64,000 nucleotides of DNA from Oscheius onirici (taxonomy: Eukaryota > Nematoda > Chromadorea > Rhabditida > Rhabditidae): contig OW051473.1 in NCBI GenBank assembly GCA_932521025.1, positions 7,936,001 to 8,000,000 on the forward strand. The letters run 5' to 3'. A program made the position numbers and the translations under genes. The notes under the pieces are model-generated. The model saw only the letters and a list, made by a program, of their open reading frames with translations. It made no database searches and had not been told where the DNA came from. Of this stretch, positions 22,161 to 34,268 are shown one piece after another. How positions within the stretch are numbered: position 1 is the stretch's first letter; every line of letters begins with the position of its first letter.

Positions 22161-22969
22161 CTGTCGATCTTTGCCGAGTATTCAATATCTGCAGTATAAG
22201 AAACCTCACATTTTCTGAACAAAGCATGATAACGTCTTCCTTTAGTTATATCAGTTTCTTTTTCTAGTCTCACCAGTTTCACTCATTCTTTCCACCTATA
22301 TTTTGACAAATACCCTTTTTCAAAATTCACCTGGAAGAATTGACTTGGTCCCCAAGTTTCCCTTTTCGAGACATAAGCCGTTCATGGTCTCCTCACTCCC
22401 TCGTTCTGTTGACCGTTCTGAGTCAACCGGGTCTTTTGTTGCCTAGCAGAAACTACAATGATTGAATATCGGGTGCAGCGACGCGTGATGGTAAAAACAA
22501 AAGAATTGATCGTGAGAGAGTACTAAAGGACTTTTGAGATATCTATCTTCGTAAAAACACGTGTCTTCGCTCTTTCCTATCGACTTCTTTCAGAAACGTA
22601 AGCAACTTTTGGATATAATTTCACCGGAGTTGTTTCGAAAAACCAATTTATAAGCCATAAAACCGGAAAAGACATGAGGTTAGAACTGATACCGCACAAT
22701 GATAGATAGTTGATGAGATAAGTAGGGTGTTGTATAGCAAATTACCCAGCTTTGACTGTGAGGGGAAATGACTAAGAGCAGACTAAAGATTTGGCAGAAA
22801 GGCACTATTTGAGGAGGAAGGAGAAAGGAAATATGCACACACTATATACAAAAAACCTAAATCAGACATATAAGTTTTGAGGTTGCAGAGGGGAAATACT
22901 ATGTACAAACCTGTAAATGAGGGTCACAACCGTCGGGCAAAAAAATGTACAAACTAGAATGAGTTATCG
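22161..22969. other. Intergenic stretch
   Basis: No supported exon on either strand was found. It separates the 5' end of the unidentified gene from the 3' end of the WDR26 homologue. Confidence 0.4.
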
Positions 22970-25900
22970 TCATAAATGGGAGTTTACAGAGCAGTTTTCA
23001 CTCCCTGATGGGGCCGCTTTACCATTGGAGGAATCGTCGACTTCCATACTATCGTCATCTTGGGACTTTTTCGTTCGTCTTCTTTTTCTCTTCCGATTCG
23101 TTTTTTTCCGTTCATCGGTCCCGTTTTCAAGAGGGAGGGATATACTGTCTCCCTAAAATTCTTATTAAAAAATTTCAAGCAAAAACTCGCTTCTTTGTTA
23201 GACTTTCTCCTCTTCTTCTTAATTTTACTGGTTTCTATTCCAGGAACCTTTCTGGGAGGGGCTAAAGCTCTGGCGAATTCCTTTCTTCCAAGAGGAGCCA
23301 AAGATGCTGTTATCGAATTCTATAGCAAAACTGTTAGAATTCTTGAGAACAGCATTACCGGTGAACATTCCAACTTCTTTGCAATCTCCTGAAGACGCCG
23401 ATTTTCTCGTTCTTCGGCTCCAGCTTCGTAAGCTTTAATTTGTCGTTCAATACTTCTTTCTTCCGTCTCTGCCTTGACAACCCTTTTGGCCTCTTTTTTC
23501 TCCTTTCTGACTTTTCGCCGAGATTTGAACTGCGGTGCTTTGACAGGAAGAGCAGTGCAATCCCTCAAGTCACAGCCGAGATGCCATACCCGGATGACAG
23601 AGTCATTACCGCTTGTGGCAATCATACTGACAAACGAGAGAATAGTCAGAGGACAAATGCTGTTCTTACCCCGACTTCGGATGCCATGCTACACTATTGA
23701 TATAGCGCAGATGTCCCTTGATCTGCAACAGGGGCTCCGTCTCGTTGATGTTGTAAACGAAGATGCGTCCATCTAAACCAGTTCTCTTATGGACCCATTT
23801 GAAAGTTTTTGCGAACCTGGCGTCCCAGTCGCAAAGTACTCGTCAAATGGGCCTCCGAAAGCACAATCAATAATAGCGTCCTTGGAAGGGAATGTCCGAT
23901 ACGTCCTTACAAGTGATCGCTCAGTAATGTCCCAAAGATGCATATTTAACTCGGTGTGGGTCAGAATGTACCTAAATTGATTGAAAAGTGAAGAAAAAAC
24001 GTGAAAAACTCACTTTTCCGAGTTGTGAACGATAAAATTGGTCACTGCCAGAAATTCTTTCACGACTGTCACATCTTTCTTTTCTTTCATACAGTACTTA
24101 CGAATTCTGAAATTTAAAAAATAGTTTTCCTTTTCGTTTTCGTTTTTCGTTTTCGTACCTGTTGTGAGTATCGAGACACAGAAAGGCACCAGATCGTAAG
24201 GAATGCATCCGTTTGATTCTCAATCCTTCCCAGTTGTAGACAATCTGCGGGTTCTCTTTCTCGCTGGGATCGGTCACATCCTAAACGTTGCTTATATGAA
24301 AATGATGAATAGTAAATTGTGTAAAAAACAAAGCGAATGACTTACAAAAACTTGGAAATGCCCGTTCTCGTCAGCCACGGCCAGTTTATAGGACCCCCAG
24401 CTGAAGCCGAGTGTTGTATAGTCAATGTTCGGCGTATCGCGACTGGAACTTAGTCTTTTGATGATATTACGGTGAATCTTTCCCGTCGCCACTTCATAGA
24501 CTGTTACTTTCAAGGGCTGAACTCTTGTCTTTGAACGCAAGGATGCTTTCGCATACCTCCAAGTTGATTCTGGTCGAACCACAAATGGCAACAAGTTTGC
24601 TGTCCCAGCTCCAAGACATGTCCGTAACTCTCATTGACTTGTAGTTTGGCTTTGCTTTAAAGTTCCTAATATGCTCCAGGGTACCAGTCTTTTTAGCACA
24701 CTTAATATCAATTAACGACAAACTTAAAACGGAACAAACCTTGTATAGACTTAAACGTCTCGTCGTGGAGGCAGTCATGAAGTACTTTCCATTGGGAGAA
24801 AACTCACTTCTCAACACCTCGTGCGTTAAGATTTTCTGAAAATTCATGCGTTTTCTCACAATAAACGGTGTCACCTGTCCGTCATGAATCTCATTCTTAT
24901 TCTTCTCGCAAACATGATCCCTCAAGATGTTTTCGGCGGCATCTGTCGAATTGACTTTGGTAATCATATGGTGCGGGCAGTGTTGAATTTGATGTTTGAC
25001 AGCTAGAACAGATTGCTAGTTTTTGTGTACTTTCGATCGAACCTTTGCTAAACAGATCGTCCAGACGGGACTCTTGAAGCATAAATGTTGACGGCAGGAC
25101 AGATTCTATACTCCGTGCTACTTGATCAAAATAGCCGGGAGTCCTGAAAACTTTGTAGTTCACGAATAAACAATTAAGGTCCCCCGCCATCCCGGCTGCC
25201 GCGTCAATTTGTTTTGCCTTCCACCCGCTCTATATTTACCACCCAAACACACACCTATACGTGATCATTACTGGAGCCTTTTTCAAGCGTTCGGTCGAAA
25301 GAAATGGAAGATTTCCGAGTTGTTTGAATTCAGAATTGCGATGGTAACGGTACTGTTCTTCCCGGATAAGCTGGATAGTTTCGATTGTCTGAAATTTAAG
25401 TTTTTGATGGATAAACAAGACTTTTACCTGTCCTTCATCAAGAAGACCAAGTATTTTGTGAAGTACCAGTTCCCGTCTGGCGTTTTCATACTGTTTTGTG
25501 GTAATATATTTAGAAGATTTGTCCAAATGGCTTAGAGCCTCGTTCCAATTCCCTGAAAACGGGTCACAGTACTTCAAATACCTCCAACCAACCGGCTTTC
25601 ACGCATTTTCGTATTTGAGAAGCATAGGTGTGTTCTATTTTACAGCCAGTCTCCTCAACAAGGGCATTGACAGCTTCCCTACAAAAGTGAACACCGTCAG
25701 CTGATAGCAGAAATTGATTACCTGAGACCGAGTTCTTTGAGATGCTGAGCGATGACGCGGACCTGATTGAGCTGTTCCTCACTTAGGTCTTTTTGTCCAG
25801 TGAAAGCTGCATATGGCGATTTGACTTCTGCCACCGAGGGTACGGCGGTACCATTCTGAGAAGTCGGCTTTTCATGGAGCTGAACAGGCAACATGGCACA

Positions 25901-26163
25901 ACAAAGGGGTGTGCGGAGAACACTTTATTGGTGATAGGCAATGGACGGTGCTGCTTGCTTCACGCATGGAAAGAATCAGCTGTTTCAAAAGAGCGGCCAG
26001 GGTTGAAAGAGAAGGGACTGGTTCTCTTTCAGCCCCTTTCTCGCCAATTCATTCTCACAGCACTAGGGACAATTAAATCAAGCTTTGTTACCTTCTGAGT
26101 AGATTCCTTGAGGCGTTCAGCGACAGACTGGGTACATTGACTTAACTGTTTTATGCTGCCCAT
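22970..26163 (-). CDS. WDR26/GID7 homologue (LisH-CTLH-WD40, CTLH ubiquitin ligase subunit)
   Basis: Exon 1 (26163-26092) starts MGSIKQLSQCTQSVAE just after a CTTTTAG acceptor and splices in phase to 25884. The LisH region reads LSEEQLNQVRVIAQHLKELG, then REAVNALVEETGCKIEH after a 43-nt intron. A CTLH region follows (EALSHLDKSSKYITT, RRELVLHKILGLL). The linker (STFMLQESRLDDLF) and WD repeats match WDR26 in order, including VYNWEGLRIKRMHSL, CLDTHNRIRKY, NMHLWDITERSLVR and SVAWHPKS-GMIATSGNDSVIRVW. WDR26/GID7 bridges two catalytic modules of the CTLH E3 ligase. Unlike the human protein, it continues past the last WD repeat with about 100-130 residues: a charged coiled coil, then basic (KRKRRR) and acidic (MEVDDSS) stretches. 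Confidence 0.88.
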
Positions 26164-29100
26164 CCTAAAAGTTCTTCGTTTGAACTAAATAGACTCGGGT
26201 GGGCAGGGGAGCTAGTCAACAACCGCCTTAACGATTCGTTTCACCATCTGGGGACAATTTAGAGATAAAGGCAGAAAGAGAGACTTAACGAACAGAGCAC
26301 AGGGTATCTGATCGAGAATCGTTTGAGCCGCGAAAGAACAACAAGTGATGCAGCATCCCCAGAGTAAGTGGCTCGAGATCGCATGTGGGAGACAGCAGGT
26401 GACTAGAGGCAGTGGCTTTGAACTAACCTGGCCTTCTTCGCTTCAGGACTACCGTCAGGCGACGGCGCTCGATGTTTCAGTGTCGACACTTTGGTGTTTT
26501 GGCCCTATAATCCTTTTTTCAGCATAAGATGTACTTGCGCCACAGCTGAAGACAGAGACAGAGGCGCTGTGTTAGATCTGTGTGGCGGGGACGTATTGGA
26601 GCAGGCGAGAGGAACGAGAGCGAGAGACCGCCGCGACAGCGGGAGTCATGCGGCCGGGAAATGATGGAGATAGCGCTAGACGCATGGAGGGACCTAGACC
26701 ACCAACAAAGACATACCTCGAGGGTAGGAAACAGCTGATCGCCTTGTGACGAAGTTTCAACTTGGGCTTTTTCCGGATCTTGACCACTCTTCACGACAAG
26801 CATTTATATCTGGAGCTGATCATACGCCCCGAGCAGCTGTTTCACCGGCGCAGTCTAGAGATCTGTAAAAATATAAATTTAATGAATTTCCATATAAGAG
26901 AGGATCGCTCCGTTAAATGACTAGTCTGAAGTATGACAACGCCGTAGGAATGGGACAACGATCCAATGAAAAATGACGGAGGCATTGAGGTGGCAGCAGG
27001 CGTTATCAGAATGAGACTTGGGAGGTACAGGAGACATATAAAGGTAGCGGAATCAATGAATGCGCTGCCTGGGAAAGTGATGAAGGAAGATGATTATGAT
27101 GACGAGTCAAAGACACCGAGTAAGGATTTTCAACGTCAGTTGAGGGACAAACATAAACAGAACAGGAAAGAGAATCAATATGGCTGAGGACTGAGAAAGG
27201 GCGAGAGGTGGAGAACATTGTCCAAACTGGGAGAAAGCAGTAATGGTGGGTAGTCATATAATTAGGACGGGTCAACGAGTCATGCGGAGACCCTGTCCTT
27301 GTTGTGTGGTTGCGCGATTTGGCAGCCCGATATGTTAATGGAGCCCAGAGGGCCCAATCTAAACACAAAGAGAAGGGCAGCAACTGTTCACTGGATCAAA
27401 AGCAATTGACAGCCTGTAGTTGGATGAAAGACAGGTATATAAGAAAAAAAGAGCATGAAATGTGATCAATGATTTCTGCCGAGACATGGCTCTCTTGCTC
27501 TCTCAGGCTGCCCGATGTGCATAACACAGCAATGGCCATCCAGTCTAACGGGACAAGAGGTTAAACGGCTGGTCCACCAATAGAACGGGCTCTTTTCGTC
27601 GATATCGTCCACTTCATTGCCATGAAAAGTGTAATCACGTGAATTCTATCGACAACAGCTCTGATTTTTCGTATCAAGAAAAGACTACTGGGGGACCAGA
27701 GGTGACAATTTTCTCTGAGAGCCTAGATTCTTGGCAGCGACACACTTTCAAAGGCAAATAACCTCTAGACACACGGATGCTGGCTAATACGGCTATCCGC
27801 ATAATACGTTCTCTGAAAACCAAGTGAAGATGACACAGATAGACAAATATGTGAGAATTTCCTTTTTCCGATATGTAGGGAAAGCACTGAGGCGGACGGC
27901 ACTTTCGACTGGTTCCTAGAGGGGGCGCTGTCACAGATCGCGTTTCGAAATCGCCGCTACAGTTACTGCTTTTTTCTGAACAATAAAATTATTGCTCGCG
28001 CTAATGCCGCGAGTAAAAGCAGGAAGTCAGGTACGGAACAGTAAACAATCTTATCTCTTGCAAGGGGACATGGCGAAAGGAGGAGATTGAGGGTTCGTTA
28101 ATTGTTCTTGACATACACCAGCATTTTTTCTGACATGTTCGATATAAAATAAGCCAAGCACAGCATTAAGAAGACATAAAAAAAATTTCAGTCTTGCATA
28201 ATGCAGATCGTTTAATTACTCAGCATGGCTGAGTAATTAACACAAGTGTGTCAACTTGAACCCAAAGGACTGCATCATTCGATTTGCTTATAGAACAGAC
28301 TAGTTTTTGAACATTTTGACGTGAAAATATCTTTGTGCTGTTAATCAACCAGCAGCGGAAAAACGGCATAAAGACATTTTCGATGAAAGGATAGTACAAC
28401 CGGCGTCCTCTGTCAAAACCGTGACAGTGTTCGTTCGTAAAATCGGCTCGAACTAAAATAGATTCTGCATTGGAGATATGACAAAGAAAGGCTATTTTGT
28501 CAGCCATGCAGTAATTTCCATGTGAAAAGAACGAGAAATCGATGAGCACGTGAAGAAGATCTTCCAGTACAGATTAGGAACAAGTGCGGGGAAGTCTTTG
28601 TAACTCAGGCAGTAGGAAACATATATGTCTTTGGCGAGCAAACACTCCAATGGACCAACACAGACGCTTGCGAGGCACAACGTCTGCTTATTCTACTTTG
28701 TTCCAGAGCGAGCCAAAGTTTCGAAAACAGTACTTGGAAGGTCTTAACTGTATGGTCGGGTAACTGGAGATGTCCAGTAGACAAAATCTAATGGTAGTGT
28801 AACACCGAGGAGAAGGGCAGAGAGGGAATGAGGCTGTGCCAATCCGCTACGCATAGAGGAGGTGGCTACGGGTCCGGGAAAAATGCTCGGCCGTCGATTC
28901 GTGTCTCTGTCTGCCCCTCTCTTTCTCTCTATTTGTCCGTCGTCATCTCGCAATACACTTAATAGTCTTTGCTTAAGTTTGTAAAAAGTTGCAAAGTGCA
29001 AAAGAGAGTAACGCAGCATACTCTTAGAGTCTGACCAAAACAGGAAAACACGTGGCAGTAACGGGTCATCTAAGACCTTACGAAAGTTTTGAATACGTGC

Positions 29101-29598
29101 TTTACCACGTGATTTCACAAATAACCATGTAGGATTTTGTACGAAATGGAAAAGACTGTGTACGATCGCAGAAAACGCAGAACTGAATCACGAACAGCTG
29201 CAAAAATGTTCGGGGGAACGATGGAAGGATGGACAATCATGCCAAGTAGGGAAACAAAGCACTGCGCCTCGGGTCCACATCAAGGTTACCACCGCGTGAC
29301 ATGTCCCCCCAGAAATTGAACCGGTCACAACACTAGGAAGATTGAAAGAGAGAGACGGCTGACACAGCCCCAGACCCGACTGGTCATTTGCCTAATCTAA
29401 TAAACCATGTTGGGGTTGGGAGGAGAGAATTATGAGAGATATCGAGGAGAAGGCGGCGATTAGCGAGAGAAGCCAAGGACTGCGTTACAGCGAAGGCGTA
29501 GTGATAGAGACAGGTCAACTGGACATCGATTCGTAGCTTTCTTGTCATAAAAGTTTTTTACACTAAAGACTACTACACCGCATTTATTCAGTAGGAAA
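26164..29598. other. Gene-poor, purine-asymmetric stretch
   Basis: No exon chain or recognisable protein was found on either strand in 3.4 kb. The plus strand is strikingly rich in GA runs (GAGAGAAAGACAG-type, e.g. around 26270, 26545, 27150, 29345, 29420). The minus strand is therefore pyrimidine-rich, which is how outrons or long 5' regions upstream of the minus-strand WDR26 homologue might look. A perfect 13-bp palindrome lies at 28212-28240. It could also hold a non-coding RNA. Confidence 0.4.
28212..28240. repeat. Perfect 13-bp inverted repeat, 3-nt loop
   Basis: TTAATTACTCAGC and its exact reverse complement are separated by ATG. It could be a hairpin, a dimeric protein-binding site or a small-RNA stem. 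No U-run or flanking gene end indicates a terminator-like role. Confidence 0.8.
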
Positions 29599-31119
29599 TC
29601 ATTGGGAATCATCACGCAGAGTTTTAAGGAATTTCATGAACGGAGTCCCTCCTGTACCAGTTCCAGCCGAGCCTCCAACTTGGCTCAAGATAAAAAGTGA
29701 TACCTTAAATGTTTGTGAGCAACGGAAACCAAACTGGTTACAGTCTTTATGTGTTCACTCCGGAACAATTTGAGCTCTGCGACTGGGTCGGCCCGTCCAG
29801 CTGTGTCCTCTTTGATCGGGCTGTTCTCCTTCACCCAGACAATAAGATCAGCATGCTGTTTTGGCATAAACTGTAGCTGACTTAACAAAAACTTGTTGTC
29901 ATCGCCTAAAGATCTACTACCTCGTTTGCCTTTGCTGGGCTGTACCTGAATGCGACACACCCAGAAAGGCATCAATCAGCGGCACAGCTGAACTTTGCGC
30001 CGCACTGGCTCCATTGTGTTTGAAGGGACCGAGATGTTCCAGGCCTAGATAAGCGTCTTTAATTTCCTCTTGCTGCACTCTCAAACCTTCAAAAGTAAGA
30101 CCAGACTCGTAGATCGATCCCTGGTTGTATCCCCATAGATACGGCCGTAAAATGTGGTAAAATTCGTGCGGCTTGAGACGTTCTGGTAGTCGCTGAAAGG
30201 AAAAAGGTGTCTTTGTCATCATTTCGTGACGGGAGAACGGCCAAAACTCACAGGAAGATTAGTCTTTCCCTTCTTCAGGGCAGTTATAATAGAAGCAAAA
30301 CAATCCGGCAAAAGATTGTCATAAGGGAAGCCTTTGAGAGCACGTCCAACAATATTGACAATGTTGTATATCGCCTCACCAAAGTCCTTTTCAATCTGAA
30401 GAGTGAAGGTCATGAGAAGGGCAACCGATTTGGGGGATTATACCGTCGGATTACGGATTCGAAAACAAAGAAACAACTCTTATCGATCACAGCAACTTGC
30501 AGATGGCATAACCATCAGCACAGAAATAAAAAGACCTACTTGAGCCGTCAGTGTAAAGAACCAAACATTTCCCGGTGTTTCCAGTGGATTAAATGAGATC
30601 AATTCTAAGTTTTCAGGTGAAAATCCCATATCCGGATCGATTAGTCTCCAGTTTGCACAGCATGTTGTTGGATGACAGACTACTGGAGGCATTCCAGACT
30701 TTTCACTTAAAGTAATGAATGGTACTCCGAGACATCTCGGCAAGATTTTCGGTGCCTAAATGAATATTTTCACAGGTATGTTTTGCCCTACATTGTCTTT
30801 TCCTTTGTACCAAAGGTAAGCGGTAAGAATTGTGCATAGATGAAGATGTGCTAATCTTTCTTCTTCGTAGGTTTTCAAATGATCAATGGAAATTTCCGGC
30901 ATTTTGTCAACTTGATGTCTTATTGTATCGTTATCGATATAGTACTTTATGTTTTCTGCAAAGCTTAACCATAAAGTACAAAGTTCGAATTTACAAACCT
31001 GCAAGGTCTGCCCATGGCTGGTAGATCTCAGCAAGCTGGGCTTTGTGGCACTCTACAAGAAATCCGTACTCTCTGCTTACTTTGTACTTTTGAAGAAGTT
31101 CTTCCACATCAAACAACAT
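29599..31119 (-). CDS. Indoleamine 2,3-dioxygenase family protein
   Basis: The start (MLFDVEELLQKYKVS) follows a TTGCAG acceptor, and the gene ends at 29599. Landmarks of the IDO family appear in order: YKVSREYGFLVE, a helical N-domain, LGVPFITLSEKSGMPPVV, ANWRLIDPD and NVWFFTLTAQVE. They continue with SAAQSSAVPLIDAFLGV, FMPKQHADLIVW (the His of MPxxH is the heme ligand), RSEHIKTVTSL and the C-terminal GTGTGGTPFMKFLKTLR. IDOs are cytosolic heme enzymes that open the indole ring of tryptophan to N-formylkynurenine. The Arg that follows the heme His in human IDO1 is Ala here. Identification as IDO family is firm. Substrate preference is not shown by the sequence. Confidence 0.9.
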
Positions 31120-31302
31120 GTTCTGCAACGTTGACTTCAGATAAAGATGACGAGAAGAAGGCCAAAAAGGGATGGGACCACTGCTAGAGACAACAAGATA
31201 GATAAGTTAAGAATCTTTATCAGAGAGCGATGACTATTGTACTCGTAGAACTGATGGCGGAAACCGGCTGACAAATGAGCGACTGATAGAAGAGACAGCG
31301 AG

Positions 31303-34268
31303 ACTAATGCAAACGCGGTTTCCAGGATAAGAGGATACTATCGGGCCAAATCGTGCCAGTATCGCGTAATGAGAGAACAATCTAAAATGTTAACGAATCC
31401 GATGAAAAGAGTGAAAAGTAACCTTTTCCTCTTGGACTGGAACTGGTTTATATCGGCGCAAAAGATGATACAATGTGGCTTTGATTTCCAAAAGAGCGAA
31501 TCGCATTCCGACACATTGTCTGGGGCCTATGCCAAAAGGCATAAAGGCTCTTTTTTGGACAGAAGTAAGGGAATCGAATCTGGAAAACTTGTATTGAGTA
31601 AATGAGAGCAACATGTTGTCGTTAATAACAACTAATTAACCTTTCCGGTCGAAAAGTTTCCGCATCATCACCCCAAATTTCGATGTTATGATGAACTGTC
31701 CATGGGTCGACTATAACAAATACTCCTTCTCTGATGGTAATTCCACCAATTTCAATTGTTTCCATACAGCGGCGGTGCTGCAACCTGAAGATAATTTAGG
31801 ATAATTTTTGATGCTGCTTACGGAGAAGCATGTGGAAAAAGTCTCAATGATTCTAAAATACAGCAATTCAGGTAGTGTAGAGACAGAATTGAGTCGTAAG
31901 ATCCATCCAAACTGTTGTCTAATTCCGTCAGTAGCTTATCCTAAAAAATCATTATGAGAAAAGAGACCAGTTGTGACATCTCCTCTACAATTATATTTCT
32001 AAGTAAATATATTTGCACTTGATGTTTGGCTACCAAATCAGTTTTTTTTTCTCAAAAGTTAAAAAAAATCTTTTTTTTCATGTCAGACTCAGAACATTTT
32101 AGCAACCCGGGTCATTTGGTTCATAGCGGCATAATAATACACTACAAACAGAGCAACAGGCTAGCCTGGCATAGGCCGACTGGTGGGGAGCGCAGCCAGC
32201 GTCGAGCGGCGTTTCCTCCGCGAACTTCCCTAAAGCACACTTGGCTCAGACGGACAGACAGAGACGGCTCAACTTTAAAATAATAGATGGTTTGCGTAGT
32301 AAAGGCAAGCAATTTTACGCGGCGCGCCGCGTGCAGTGTGCTTTAGGAAGGTTACGGTGGTATAGCCACAAAGTACAAAAAAACGCAAAAAATGTTGAAA
32401 GGTTTGGTTACATATTGTGGTTGGTAATTACGAACAACTTGCTCTTTTCAGACCGCGTTGGGATTCGAATCCTGACATTGAAACAGATAATGAACTGATA
32501 ATGAATAAACTGTCTTAACTAGTACGCTACGCCCGTCTCGAAAAACCACACTCTGCTTCGTCTCTAGGAGTCAGAGGGCGCGCCGATGATTCTATGAAGG
32601 GTGTTTTTATCGATGAAAGCGGTCGGAAAACACCCTATAGCACATCGGCCGCTCTGAAACAGAATATGATGGTATTTTGGCTACTGCAAATGGTCCAAAA
32701 AAGAGAACCCGGAATTCGGTCGTAACAAAAATTTAAACATACCAGAACGTTTTTCTTGCTAGCCAGCATCCAGCAACAAAGAGCCAGAGTGTTTGCAGTT
32801 GTGTCAAATCCGGCGATTGAAATGAAACGACACTGCGCCTCAATTTCCTGTAACCTTTAAATACGTGCGGGTCATATTGAAAGCCTACACTCGGTGTCAT
32901 ACACTTGAGCACCCGCATCTTACTGACGTCAACTCTTCCAGTTCCATTTTCCTCTTTGTAGCCATTCCAAGTCAATGACTCTGCATTTTTAAAGAACTGC
33001 AAAAAGTCACTCTTCAATTCTCCCGGCTGCCGTTGTTGACGGTAGTGAAACAGAATTTGGTTGAACTGTCGGATAGCCGATTCAGATTGTTTTCCCAGTT
33101 TTCGGATGACGTCAAAGATGGTTAAGCATCTTTGAAGAATGTGCGACAACCAAGGAGCACACCCTTAAAGGCAAAGTAAGTTTATGGAAAACCGATTCTC
33201 ACATGCAAGCGCGTCAAATGACCAAGTGGATGGCCGGGTACCGAAAGCTTTGGTAAAAATGCTGTGGTATTTGTTGTTGCCATGAGTTGAAGACGACTGA
33301 CCAAAAGCACATCTTGCCAGAACGTCAGAAGTGTGGTTCTGGAAAACACTAAACAAGGTTGTGAGATTAGGTTGAACTGTCTAAAAGTCGATTTTAGTTG
33401 CGTTGCATCCTCCATTAAGCCCTAATTTATAGTTCCAGTTGTGTTTGTTGTCAAACACAAAGTTTGTTATCAAATGAACAAACTCAATAGGAAAACAACT
33501 TGTTGATTAAGTTGCAAAAAATAGACCCTGAAACCCAGGAATCACGATATTCTTTTATGAAGAGGATATGTTTATGTTGTCTAACGTTTGGTTCACAGGG
33601 CTATTTTTTACCATAAAATAACATCGCTGATTGCTTGTTTTGGTACCTGTGCATTTCCATTGGAGTCTCATCTTCGAGTCTCTCTTCCAGGTAGTTCATG
33701 AAACTGTTCACAGACTCCAGAATCGTTGGATAGAGCTGAAAATTGATTTGTTTTTGTTCTCGACGTTTTCCACCTCTTGCATGTTGCTTGATGAAACAGC
33801 CTGGCTTGTGATAGCGCGCATTCTCTTCCATCGTTCTCCACGTGCTGCGAACATGTGAACTCCAGGACTTTCAAGGGGATCAGCATCCGATGGGTTATTC
33901 TAAGAATAGTTCTACATTTAATTTTTTAATCATACCATTTTTGCATGAAAACAGTCATAATGTTTTTGCGAAATGCTGTTGATCAAATCCACATCGTTTG
34001 TTACAATGACGGGATGGCTTCCGTGCATTGCCCCATATGTCGAACCATGCGTTTTGGACAATCGTCCGACGTCGAACGGGGCAGACGGCGACAAAAATAG
34101 GTTCAGGTTTCCAAATGGCCAAACACTTGACATTACAGGAAAGCCACAATTCCTTAGTTTGGCTCTTTGTTTATAAAAGCTACAAGAATGTAAGTTGGCT
34201 AAAAAAGCTCACCGAAAGATTGATGAACACACGAAAAATATAATGAAAAGTGCGAATCCATAGAGCAT
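31303..34268 (-). CDS. Cytochrome P450 (nematode clan 3/CYP13-like)
   Basis: The start at 34268 gives a hydrophobic anchor ([18 protein letters not shown]) for the ER membrane. P450 hallmarks follow in order: DVLARCAFG, the I-helix oxygen-binding motif AGFDTTA, the K-helix ESLR (ExxR), FRPERF, and the heme-binding loop [10 protein letters not shown] with its Cys ligand. A final exon after a CATTTTAG acceptor gives [15 protein letters not shown] and a TAG at 31303. Most introns are 40-60 nt, but the one between the I-helix exon and the [10 protein letters not shown] exon is about 780 nt and packed with repeats. The enzyme is a monooxygenase of unknown substrate. Its exact CYP family needs alignment. 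Confidence 0.88.
32452..32540 (-). repeat. tRNA-derived element with perfect B box
   Basis: On the minus strand there is a GGATTCGAATCC B box, with GGCGTAGCGTACTAGTTAAGAC-type A-box sequence upstream and CGCGGTCTG just downstream. The span between boxes is longer than in a normal tRNA without an intron, and no clean cloverleaf forms. It could be transcribed by RNA polymerase III but is unlikely to be a working tRNA. Confidence 0.5.
32570..32656. repeat. Extended imperfect hairpin (pre-miRNA-like size)
   Basis: The outer arms CAGAGGGCGCGCCGATG and CATCGGCCGCTCTG pair, as do the inner arms AGGGTGTTTT and AAAACACCCT, with about 19 nt in the loop. The ~87-nt length and bulged stem resemble a microRNA precursor. 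It may equally be a MITE fragment. Confidence 0.55.

Larger units (their letters stand above)
31990..32735. repeat. Repeat-filled intron of the P450 gene
   Basis: This intron is about 15 times longer than its neighbours. It contains an inverted repeat (CTTCCCTAAAGCACAC at 32225 and its near reverse complement at 32336), a tRNA-like element (32452-32540) and a hairpin (32570-32656). It is GC-richer than the gene around it. No transposase-like ORF was seen, so it is best read as one or more non-autonomous elements nested in the intron. Confidence 0.6.

Noticed and set aside
24120..24160. TTTTCG-type tandem repeat
   Set aside because: It is only a short low-complexity pyrimidine tract at an intron acceptor region of the WDR26 homologue.
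26519..26803. Minus-strand ORF of 94 codons as a gene
   Set aside because: Composition is like the purine-biased background, there are no splice partners and no motif.
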